Source: Anaerolineae bacterium (GTDB lineage: Bacteria; Chloroflexota; Anaerolineae; B4-G1). Taken from it: a stretch of 37,493 nt of DNA. The stretch spans positions 1 through 37,493 of the forward strand of contig JAUWNP010000022.1 of assembly GCA_030612585.1 (NCBI GenBank). Reading direction: 5' to 3'. The notes under the pieces were generated by a model. That model had not been told where the DNA came from, did no database searches, and worked only from the letters and a program-made list of their open reading frames with translations. Of this stretch, positions 9,408 to 14,612 are shown piece by piece. Positions within the stretch are counted from its first letter, which is position 1, and every line of letters starts with the position of its first letter. The position numbers were made by a program, and so were the translations under genes.

Positions 9408-9430
9408 GGTAGATCTTTAGGCACTGTCAT
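9404..9430 (-). other. Possible leader mini-ORF overlapping the binding-protein start
   Basis: An AGGAG at 9432-9436 is too close to an ATG at 9430 but well spaced from a GTG at 9424 in the same frame. Either start gives a tiny peptide (8 or 6 residues) whose TGA overlaps the TTG start of the binding-protein gene as TTGA. The binding-protein TTG has no ribosome site of its own, so re-initiation from this mini-ORF would explain how it is translated. No codon pattern proves that it is translated. Confidence 0.35.
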
Positions 9431-9469
9431 ACTCCTGTGGCTCTGCTCTGTGGCTGTAATCGTGGCTAC

Positions 9470-9497
9470 ATTATACTTCCGATGCAACTCTCGTCAA
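9470..9497 (-). promoter_or_regulatory. Promoter for the orphan binding-protein gene
   Basis: Read on the minus strand, a -35 TTGACG (9497-9492) and a -10 TATAAT (9475-9470) are separated by 16 bases, 11 of 12 consensus positions. Transcription would begin near 9463, giving a leader of about 55 bases before the TTG start at 9407. Confidence 0.65.
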
Positions 9498-9516
9498 ACG
9501 CCTACGGTGTGAACAA

Positions 9517-9536
9517 CTTCCCCGCCGGCGGGGAAG
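9517..9536. repeat. Perfect 20-bp GC-rich palindrome, possible operator
   Basis: The 20 bases form a perfect palindrome with half-site CTTCCCCGCC and no spacer. It lies about 20 bases upstream of the minus-strand -35 box (9492-9497) of the binding-protein gene, and about 75 bases upstream of the mutM -35 box, so it could be a regulator site for either. A cruciform-type repeat is the alternative. Confidence 0.4.
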
Positions 9537-9589
9537 GTCCAGGGCTCGGTCATCTCGCGGACGATGACGCGGTGCTCGACAGAATGGGA

Positions 9590-9619
9590 GCCTGTCAAAC
9601 GACAATGACTTTGACAGGC
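9590..9619. promoter_or_regulatory. Inverted repeat over the mutM -35 box, candidate operator
   Basis: Perfect 10-base arms, GCCTGTCAAA (9590-9599) and TTTGACAGGC (9610-9619), are separated by 10 bases. The right arm contains the whole -35 hexamer TTGACA of the mutM promoter. A dimeric regulator bound here would occlude RNA polymerase. No regulator gene is adjacent, so the binding protein is unknown. Confidence 0.5.
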
Positions 9620-9639
9620 AGGGCGGCAGCCTTTATAAT
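9611..9639 (+). promoter_or_regulatory. Full-consensus sigma-70 type promoter of mutM
   Basis: TTGACA (9611-9616), a 17-base spacer and TATAAT (9634-9639) match all 12 consensus positions. The expected start of transcription, near 9646, is only about three bases before the mutM ATG at 9649. The mRNA should therefore be leaderless or nearly so, and there is no Shine-Dalgarno sequence downstream of the start point. Confidence 0.8.
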
Positions 9640-9648
9640 GGCCATGCC

Positions 9649-10485
9649 ATGCCTGAGTTACCCGAGGTCGAGACGGTGGCCCGAGGGCTGCGAGCATCTC
9701 TGGTGGGACGCACCATCACCGGGGTGGAGGTGCGCTGGGCGCGTAGCATCATCCCGTCCAGTCCGACCGTCTTTGCCCGTCGTCTCACTGGCCAGACGGT
9801 CACTGGCGTGGGACGGCGGGGGAAGTGGGTGGTGATAACACTGAGCGGCGGTGATACATTGCTGGCGCATCTGCGCATGACCGGGCAACTGGTGCTGGGG
9901 CCGGGAGAGTTTCCCGACGCCCGGCACGTCCGCGTGCTATTTTTCCTCGATGACGGACGGTGCCTGCGCTTCTCGGACACGCGCAAGTTTGGGCGGTTGC
10001 ACCTGATAGACGATCCGGCTGGCGTGTTGGGTGGGTTAGGCCCCGAGCCGTTGGCGGACGACTTCACGGCAGCGCGGCTGAGGGAGATGCTGGCACGTCG
10101 GCGCGGACACATCAAGCCATTACTGCTCAACCAGCGTTTCCTGGCCGGCCTGGGCAACATCTACACCGACGAGGCGCTGTGGCGGGCGCGCATCCATCCA
10201 CTGCGCCAGGCCAATAGTCTCACCCCCGCTGATGTGCGACGGCTACATCGTGCCATCCGGGCTGTGCTGCGGGCGGCCATCGCCGCTGGCGGCACCACGC
10301 TACCGGATGCGGCCTACCAGCAGGCAGACGGCCGGTCGGGTGAGTTCGCCGACCGGCTGGCAGTCTACGGGCGGGCGGGGCAATCCTGCCCGCGCTGTGG
10401 TACGACTATCGAGCGCTTCAGGGTGAGTCAACGCGGCACGCACTTCTGCCCGCGCTGCCAGTCCTTGCCGGACGGCGAATTTTAA
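9649..10485 (+). CDS. mutM: Formamidopyrimidine-DNA glycosylase (Fpg/MutM)
   Basis: The protein has 278 residues. It excises 8-oxoguanine and formamidopyrimidines from DNA and cuts the resulting abasic site. The N-terminus MPELPEVETV supplies the catalytic Pro (after Met removal) and Glu, which fixes the start at 9649; an ATG five bases upstream is out of frame. RRGKW near residue 59 holds the conserved DNA-contacting Lys, and LLNQRFLAGLGNIYTDEALW is the helix-two-turn-helix. The C-terminus has a complete zinc finger (CPRC ... CPRC) with the GRAGQSC lead-in. The length is standard. It stands alone, with its own consensus promoter and an operator-like inverted repeat. Confidence 0.97.
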   Translation: MPELPEVETVARGLRASLVGRTITGVEVRWARSIIPSSPTVFARRLTGQTVTGVGRRGKWVVITLSGGDTLLAHLRMTGQLVLGPGEFPDARHVRVLFFLDDGRCLRFSDTRKFGRLHLIDDPAGVLGGLGPEPLADDFTAARLREMLARRRGHIKPLLLNQRFLAGLGNIYTDEALWRARIHPLRQANSLTPADVRRLHRAIRAVLRAAIAAGGTTLPDAAYQQADGRSGEFADRLAVYGRAGQSCPRCGTTIERFRVSQRGTHFCPRCQSLPDGEF

Positions 10486-10509
10486 GGTTACAAGTACGTT
10501 TTACCTATT

Positions 10510-10538
10510 GACAACGGAGAGAATCTGGCGTACAATGA
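10510..10538 (+). promoter_or_regulatory. Promoter upstream of a gene-less region
   Basis: TTGACA (10510-10515), a 17-base spacer and TACAAT (10533-10538) match 11 of 12 consensus positions. No plus-strand gene follows until 12255, and a strong stem-loop stands at 10695, so the product is probably a short RNA beginning near 10545. Confidence 0.65.
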
Positions 10539-10544
10539 AGACGA

Positions 10545-10735
10545 AAGCACGAGAGTTGGGTCAGCCGTCCCGGAGCACCCTGGCGTCGCCTCAATAAAGA
10601 GCGCATCTCGATCACTGTTGATCGAGAGCGATGGCCAGACGGGGCAACCGTCTAATAGAGGCGAATGCGCCGGGGAAAGGCACGGGGCGATTGGGAGCAG
10701 CGGCCTGGTATCAGTGGCCGCTGCTCTGTTTATCT
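10545..10735 (+). ncRNA. Candidate small RNA of about 190 nt, family not recognised
   Basis: The stretch is framed by a near-consensus promoter (10510-10538) and an intrinsic terminator (10695-10735), and holds no credible reading frame. Several internal hairpins can be drawn: CTCGATC/GATCGAG around a six-base loop near 10608-10627, AGACGG/CCGTCT around GGCAA near 10636-10652, and GGCG/CGCC near 10660-10671. I compared it by eye with SRP RNA, 6S RNA, tmRNA, RNase P RNA and the common riboswitches and found no convincing match. The 3' end is antisense to the last codons of the alpha/beta hydrolase gene, so an antisense role is possible. Confidence 0.5.
10695..10735 (+). terminator. Intrinsic terminator of the candidate small RNA
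   Basis: An 11-base-pair perfect stem, GAGCAGCGGCC (10695-10705) with GGCCGCTGCTC (10716-10726), has a 10-base loop and is followed by TGTTTATCT. The T-rich tail is on the plus strand only. The stop codon of the convergent hydrolase gene lies inside the loop. Confidence 0.7.
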
Positions 10736-11400
10736 ATCTGTAAAGACGCGGCCAGGAAGTCAGCCACCAATGTGGCCGCCTCGGCCTCGTGCCCGGCGAG
10801 GAGATGGTCCGTCTGAGGGATGAGGCTCAGCGTTTTGGGTGGACTCAACCGCGCCACGTACTCGCGCAGTGCGTCAGCCGGTGCCCAGGGGTCGTGCTCG
10901 CCAGCGATGAAGAGTTTGGGCCGCTGGTCGGCGTCGAGGAAGGGATCAATGTAGTGCCGCTCGACCAACGCGATGCCGACCAGTTGACCTACGCGGAGGT
11001 CACGGGCGGCGTGGCGTAACCCCACTCCCGCACCGAAGGAGTAGCCCACGACCGCCAGCCTACCCGCGTCCACCTCCGCCCGAGCGCACAGGAAATCCAC
11101 CGCGCCGGCCACGTCGTCCATCTCACCACGCCCCTCGTCGAAAGAGCCTGCGCTGCGGCCCGTGCCCCGAAAATTGAAGCGCAGCGCCGCCCATCCCCGC
11201 GCCGCCAGCGCGCGGCACACGGCCACGACGATGGTATTGTCCATCCTGCCGCCCATCAGTGGGTGGGGGTGGCAGACGACGGCGGCTGGGAAAGAGCCTG
11301 AGCCACCCGGAAGGTGCAGGATGCCCTCCAGCAATGGGCCGCCGCCAGCGGCGGGGAAGGTCACGGCAGCAGTGCGCGCGTGCGCGTCATAACACCTCAC
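10711..11400 (-). CDS. Alpha/beta hydrolase of the dienelactone-hydrolase/peptidase S9-like type
   Basis: The protein has 229 residues and starts at GTG (11400) with GGAGG seven bases upstream, the motif lying inside the end of the MoaD-like gene. The fold is clear: an oxyanion region HPHPLMGG near residue 45, FNFRGTGRS near 76, nucleophile elbow G-Y-S121-F-G, acid D169 in AGEHDPW and base H198 in TDHLL. This is the compact 'HPHP-MGG' type of hydrolase, common in bacteria and of unknown substrate. There is no signal peptide, so it is probably cytoplasmic. It is the last gene of a three-gene operon with the MoaD-like and B12-binding-like proteins; why these three go together is not known. Confidence 0.88.
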   Translation of the reverse strand: MRCYDAHARTAAVTFPAAGGGPLLEGILHLPGGSGSFPAAVVCHPHPLMGGRMDNTIVVAVCRALAARGWAALRFNFRGTGRSAGSFDEGRGEMDDVAGAVDFLCARAEVDAGRLAVVGYSFGAGVGLRHAARDLRVGQLVGIALVERHYIDPFLDADQRPKLFIAGEHDPWAPADALREYVARLSPPKTLSLIPQTDHLLAGHEAEAATLVADFLAASLQIDKQSSGH

Positions 11401-11402
11401 AC

Positions 11403-11645
11403 CTATCCTCCGCCCACCGGCGGGAAGACGCCCACCTTGTCCCCGTCACTGAGCGAGTGTTCCTCTCCCCGCACGATGCCGTTGACGAAGATGACCTTCA
11501 CCTCGCCGGCGGGCAGGCGCAGGTGCTCGATCAATTGTCCCACGGTTGCCCCATCTGGCAGTTCCACCGGCATCGCTTCGCCGATCCCCAGGTCGGGGTA
11601 ATGGCGGCGTAGAGTGGCGAAAAGTCTGACATGGGCAGCGATCAT
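11403..11645 (-). CDS. MoaD/ThiS-family ubiquitin-like sulfur carrier
   Basis: The protein has 80 residues, with ATG and AGGAG nine bases upstream. It has the beta-grasp pattern of small sulfur carriers (VRLFATLRRHYPD at the start, VKVIFVNGIV in the middle, LSDGDKVGVFPPVGGG at the end). The C-terminal Gly-Gly is the residue pair that is adenylated and thiocarboxylated in MoaD, ThiS and related carriers. No MoaE, MoeB or ThiF partner gene lies in the window, so I do not assign it to molybdopterin or thiamine synthesis. The stop is three bases from the start of the downstream hydrolase, showing tight coupling. Confidence 0.85.
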   Translation of the reverse strand: MIAAHVRLFATLRRHYPDLGIGEAMPVELPDGATVGQLIEHLRLPAGEVKVIFVNGIVRGEEHSLSDGDKVGVFPPVGGG

Positions 11646-11720
11646 CTATGCATTCTCCTAATCCAGTCATACATCTGGTCATTCGTCATTGGTTCATGGC
11701 CTCATTGTTCATTGTCCCTC
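11646..11720. repeat. Degenerate AATGA/CAATGA-type repeat supplying a stop codon
   Basis: Read on the minus strand, this region is built of short words such as CAATGA, AACAATGA, GACGAATGACC. The last codons and the TGA of the B12-binding-like gene (ending RDNEQ) fall inside the repeat, so the repeat appears to have become the gene's C-terminus. Similar word-repeat blocks of other composition occur elsewhere in the window. Confidence 0.45.
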
Positions 11721-12085
11721 CCCTCCATCACAGCCTCGGCCGGCTCGCCGCCCTCGAACACACGCTCGAAGAAACCGATAGCCCGCGCGCGCCCTGCCAC
11801 GGGCGGAGTGCCGTCGAAGGCGAAACGCACGCCAGCGGCGCGCAGTTCATCTGCTTCCCCCGCGAACTCTGCCGGCAACCGTTCGCCCGTCTCCGGGGTC
11901 AACCGGTAGTAGAAGCCCACCATGTCCGCCTGCTCGCGGCGGGCTGCCTCCAGTACCTCACCGACCGACACCGCCGGGCCGAGGAAGACGGTCCGCCAAC
12001 CGGCGGCCTCGGTCAACCGCAGGAAGTTCATCACCCCCGCCACGTGGACGCACTCGCCCAACGCTCCGGCAACCACAGTCTTCAT
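11702..12085 (-). CDS. Free-standing B12-binding-like domain protein
   Basis: The protein has 127 residues, with ATG and GGAGG nine bases upstream. It opens with a Rossmann strand and the motif G-E-C-V-H-V-A-G (residues 10-17), then FLGPAVSVGEVLEAARREQ. This is strikingly like the N-terminus of the 1225-residue mutase-like protein in the same window (G-D-C-V-H-S-L-G, then LGPAVPIADVV). Both have D/E-x-x-H-x-x-G rather than the canonical D-x-H-x-x-G seen in the corrinoid protein at 2771. I infer a corrinoid-binding domain of an unusual subfamily; binding is not proven. It is the first gene of the operon with the MoaD-like and hydrolase genes, under its own consensus-like promoter. Confidence 0.7.
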   Translation of the reverse strand: MKTVVAGALGECVHVAGVMNFLRLTEAAGWRTVFLGPAVSVGEVLEAARREQADMVGFYYRLTPETGERLPAEFAGEADELRAAGVRFAFDGTPPVAGRARAIGFFERVFEGGEPAEAVMEGRDNEQ

Positions 12086-12111
12086 TGCCTTGCCTCCATC
12101 CCTTCTATGGA

Positions 12112-12140
12112 AGTATATTGTAGAAAGGCCTGGATGTCAA
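12112..12140 (-). promoter_or_regulatory. Promoter of the B12-like/MoaD-like/hydrolase operon
   Basis: On the minus strand, TTGACA (12140-12135), a 17-base spacer and TATACT (12117-12112) match 11 of 12 consensus positions. Transcription would start near 12105, about 20 bases before the ATG at 12085 and its GGAGG site. Confidence 0.75.
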
Positions 12141-12192
12141 CTGAATGTATTCATTCACGCAACATGCACCACGTAACACACACCAGTCTCAC

Positions 12193-12221
12193 TGGACAAG
12201 TTGGGCCAAAAGGACTATAAT
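12193..12221 (+). promoter_or_regulatory. Promoter of the zinc-ribbon/TPR/TolB protein gene
   Basis: TGGACA (12193-12198), a 17-base spacer and TATAAT (12216-12221) match 11 of 12 consensus positions. The expected start point near 12228 leaves a 27-base leader before the ATG at 12255. It faces away from the operon promoter at 12112-12140, with about 50 bases between the two -35 boxes. Confidence 0.72.
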
Positions 12222-12254
12222 CCTCTCCGCTTCTCCCCTCTGCCCGAGGAATAT

Positions 12255-14120
12255 ATGCGCTGTCCTGAATGTGGAGCTCAAGTCCCTGATGACCTGTGCC
12301 TCTGCCCGCGATGCGGCACGATGGTGGAGGAGACGCGCCCCATGCGCGCCCAGCGATCCAGCCGGGTTGCCTCCGCCGCAGCAACATCCGCACCGAGCAC
12401 AAGCACAACCCCACCTACACGCTGGCGACGCCTACGACCGATTCTCTTCTGGGCGATAGGCTTCCTTGGTCTCCTGGCGCTGAGCATCGGCGTAAGCGCC
12501 TATTATGGCATCCACCAGGGAGAGCGTGACCGGGAGCAACGTCGCCTCGATCAAGCCGAACAGCACTACCGCGCCGGGCTGGAGCGCCTCGATGTTGGCG
12601 AGCACGAACTGGCCATCGCCGAGTTCGAATACGTGCTCGAACTTGATCCTAATCACCCCTTCGCCCAACAGGGCATCGCCGAAGCACAGGCACGCATCGC
12701 CGCTCGCCCTACCCCCACCTCGGAGACCCATGAAAATGTCGTGGATGACCTGTACCAGCAAGCCGTAGCCCACTACGAGGCCGAACAATGGAAAGAGGCA
12801 GCCGCTGTACTCATCCAACTGCGCGCATTAGACCCAATCTACGAGGCGGAAGCGGTCGAGGAGATGCTCTTCATCGGCCTCTACAATGCAGGGATGGCAT
12901 TGCTGGACGAAGACCGCTTCGAAGAAGGCATCTTCTACCTCGACCAGGCAGTGGCGCTCCGCCCACTGGACGAGGAAGCGCTGACTCAGCGCAGCCTGGC
13001 CATGCAATACATGACCGCGCTGGGCTACTGGGGGGTGGATTGGGAGCGCTGCATCGAGCGCTTTGAGCAACTCTACACCCTCGCGCCCGATTATAAAGAC
13101 GTCTTCCGACGACTGTACCGCGCCCATGTCATCTATGCCGACGCCTGGTATGATCAAGGGGAGATGTGCCCGGCCGAAGTGCAATACACACAGGCAGTGC
13201 AACTGATGGCCGGTCCCGAGATTGAGCAGAAGCGGGCCGAGGCAGCCCAGATCTGCCTCATTGCCACCCCAACCCCCATCGCCCCCATAACCGGCACACT
13301 GCCCATCACGCTGACCGAGCCCCCGCCAGGCTTTACCACGGGCCGGCTGGCCTATCCAATCTACAACACACAGACCGGCCTCTACGACGTCTACGCTCTC
13401 TTCGCCGACGGACACCTGACGAGGATGGCCGGTAGTGCCGACCAACCCTGCTGGTTGTGGGGCAGTGGGGCTCTGGGGTATCGCAACCTGCTCTCGCCAG
13501 GCATCTCGCTGTCGGTGCCGGGAGAGGCTGCGCCACGACAACTGGCTTCGGGCGCTGGGCTGGTCTGGCCCACCTTCTCGCCCGACGGCAGCCGTGTGGC
13601 CTACGCCGCGCAAGATGCAGCCGGCACCTGGCAGATTTACATCGCGCCGACGGACGGCTCGGCCGAGCCGAGAGTGCACGCAGCGGGAAAGGGACCAGCG
13701 TGGGGCCCCACCGGCCTGCTAGCCTGGACCGGTTGCGAGGCGGGTGGGGCCTGTGGCATCTTCGCGGACAATCCCGACGATGATCAGTTGCCGATTCGCC
13801 TCAGCGCCAGCATCAACGACATTGGCCTGCACTGGTCTCCCGATGGAGGGAATCTGGCCTACATGTCCAATCACACCGGCGACTGGGAAATCTACCTGGT
13901 CAGCACCGCCGGTGGCTTCGCAAGGCTCACCAACGACCCAGCCCACGATGGTCTCCCCGCCTGGGCCCCCGATGGCTCCGGTCTGGCCTTCGTCTCTAAC
14001 CGAGATGGAGACTGGGGCATCTACCTGATGGGGCCGAATGGGGAAGATCCGCACAAAATCCTTACCCTCGGTCCCAGCCTCCCCAACTGGACGATACAGC
14101 GTCTCTCGTGGGCTCCGTAA
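12255..14120 (+). CDS. Membrane-anchored zinc-ribbon, TPR and TolB-like propeller protein
   Basis: The protein has 621 residues from the ATG at 12255 (GAGGA five bases upstream). An in-frame TTG at 12201 lies inside the promoter and is rejected. The N-terminal zinc ribbon has C3, C6, C17 and C20. A Ser/Thr-rich linker leads to one transmembrane segment at residues 63-85, so the N-terminus is probably cytoplasmic and the rest outside. Residues about 90-345 hold tetratricopeptide-type repeats (HYRAGLERLDVGEHELAIAE and similar). After a Pro/Thr linker, residues about 375-620 form TolB/WD40-like blades with repeated SPDGS, SPDGG and APDGS motifs. This architecture is typical of large-genome Chloroflexota and suggests an envelope scaffold or sensor. 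No ligand can be named. Confidence 0.82.
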   Translation: MRCPECGAQVPDDLCLCPRCGTMVEETRPMRAQRSSRVASAAATSAPSTSTTPPTRWRRLRPILFWAIGFLGLLALSIGVSAYYGIHQGERDREQRRLDQAEQHYRAGLERLDVGEHELAIAEFEYVLELDPNHPFAQQGIAEAQARIAARPTPTSETHENVVDDLYQQAVAHYEAEQWKEAAAVLIQLRALDPIYEAEAVEEMLFIGLYNAGMALLDEDRFEEGIFYLDQAVALRPLDEEALTQRSLAMQYMTALGYWGVDWERCIERFEQLYTLAPDYKDVFRRLYRAHVIYADAWYDQGEMCPAEVQYTQAVQLMAGPEIEQKRAEAAQICLIATPTPIAPITGTLPITLTEPPPGFTTGRLAYPIYNTQTGLYDVYALFADGHLTRMAGSADQPCWLWGSGALGYRNLLSPGISLSVPGEAAPRQLASGAGLVWPTFSPDGSRVAYAAQDAAGTWQIYIAPTDGSAEPRVHAAGKGPAWGPTGLLAWTGCEAGGACGIFADNPDDDQLPIRLSASINDIGLHWSPDGGNLAYMSNHTGDWEIYLVSTAGGFARLTNDPAHDGLPAWAPDGSGLAFVSNRDGDWGIYLMGPNGEDPHKILTLGPSLPNWTIQRLSWAP

Positions 14121-14122
14121 CC

Positions 14123-14151
14123 TTGACGAGAAGGGGCAAAGGCAGTATACT
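14123..14151 (+). promoter_or_regulatory. Promoter of the tRNA cluster
   Basis: TTGACG (14123-14128), a 17-base spacer and TATACT (14146-14151) match 10 of 12 consensus positions. The expected start point, around 14158, lies directly before the first tRNA at 14161. Confidence 0.65.
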
Positions 14152-14160
14152 TACAGTAGA

Positions 14161-14235
14161 CGGGGCGTAGCTCAGTCAGGCTAGAGCGCGCGGTTTGGGT
14201 CCGCGAGGTCGCCGGTTCAAGTCCGGCCGCCCCGA
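14161..14235 (+). tRNA. tRNA-Pro (anticodon UGG)
   Basis: A full cloverleaf can be drawn: acceptor CGGGGCG/CGCCCCG, D-stem GCTC/GAGC, anticodon stem CGCGG/CCGCG with loop TTTGGGT (anticodon TGG), T-stem GCCGG/CCGGC with loop TTCAAGT, discriminator A. CCA is not encoded. The next tRNA begins only two bases later. Confidence 0.93.
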
Positions 14236-14237
14236 CT

Positions 14238-14308
14238 GCGGGCGTTGCAAAATGGTATTGCCGCAGCCTTCCAAGCTGCTGTTACGGGTTCGATCCCCGT
14301 CGCCCGCT
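14238..14308 (+). tRNA. tRNA-Gly (anticodon UCC)
   Basis: Acceptor GCGGGCG/CGCCCGC, anticodon stem GCAGC/GCTGC with loop CTTCCAA (anticodon TCC), T-stem ACGGG/CCCGT with loop TTCGATC, discriminator T. It is 71 nt long. CCA is not encoded. Confidence 0.93.
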
Positions 14309-14342
14309 CTGTCCGTTCTTTTCTCAATCCATTGTTGTAATC

Positions 14343-14415
14343 GGGCCCATAGCTCAGCGGTCAGAGCTGCCGGCTCATAACCGGTCGGTCCCAGGTTCAA
14401 ATCCTGGTGGGCCCA
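14343..14415 (+). tRNA. tRNA with anticodon CAU, probably Ile2 (lysidine type), alternatively Met
   Basis: Acceptor GGGCCCA/TGGGCCC, D-stem GCTC/GAGC, anticodon stem GCCGG/CCGGT with loop CTCATAA (anticodon CAT), T-stem CCAGG/CCTGG, discriminator A. Lacking the C1-A72 type mismatch, it is not the initiator. The C4-G69 and C5-G68 acceptor pairs are those recognised by TilS in characterised Ile2 tRNAs, which favours Ile2 over elongator Met; this remains an inference. CCA is not encoded. Confidence 0.85.
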
Positions 14416-14423
14416 TCTTTCAC

Positions 14424-14495
14424 TGGGGCGTGGCCAAGTGGTAAGGCAACGGACTTTGAATCCGTAAATCGTAGGTTCGAATCCTACCGCCCCAG
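14424..14495 (+). tRNA. tRNA-Gln (anticodon UUG)
   Basis: Acceptor TGGGGCG/CGCCCCA, D-arm GGCC/GGCA, anticodon stem CGGAC/CCGTA region with loop TTTGAAT (anticodon TTG), T-stem GTAGG/CCTAC with loop TTCGAAT, discriminator G. The U1-A72 closing pair is the usual mark of tRNA-Gln. CC follows but no full CCA. Confidence 0.92.
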
Positions 14496-14546
14496 CCTGG
14501 GCCATCGGACCCTCTTGCCAGATGACTGAATGTGGCCCATAACTCG

Positions 14547-14591
14547 GTGGCCGTGGCGCACCCCTTGCGGGTCCGTACCACGGCCACTTTT
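14547..14591 (+). terminator. Stem-loop after the tRNA cluster
   Basis: A 10-base-pair stem, GTGGCCGTGG (14547-14556) with CCACGGCCAC (14578-14587), is followed by TTTT. It sits between the last tRNA and the glmU ribosome site (GGAG near 14602). The loop is long and may fold on itself. It probably ends the tRNA transcript, perhaps partially, as no separate glmU promoter is obvious. Confidence 0.6.
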
Positions 14592-14612
14592 GGCAACAGA
14601 AGGAGATAAGAC

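Noticed and set aside
10545..10735. 6S RNA, SRP RNA or a SAM-type riboswitch
   Set aside because: A GGCAACC-like word and the length invite these calls, but the long closing stem of 6S, the SRP tip motif and the SAM core are not present, and no gene follows on the plus strand.
12201..12254. Earlier TTG start for the zinc-ribbon/TPR protein
   Set aside because: The TTG lies within the promoter spacer; the ATG at 12255 has a ribosome site and begins exactly at the zinc ribbon.
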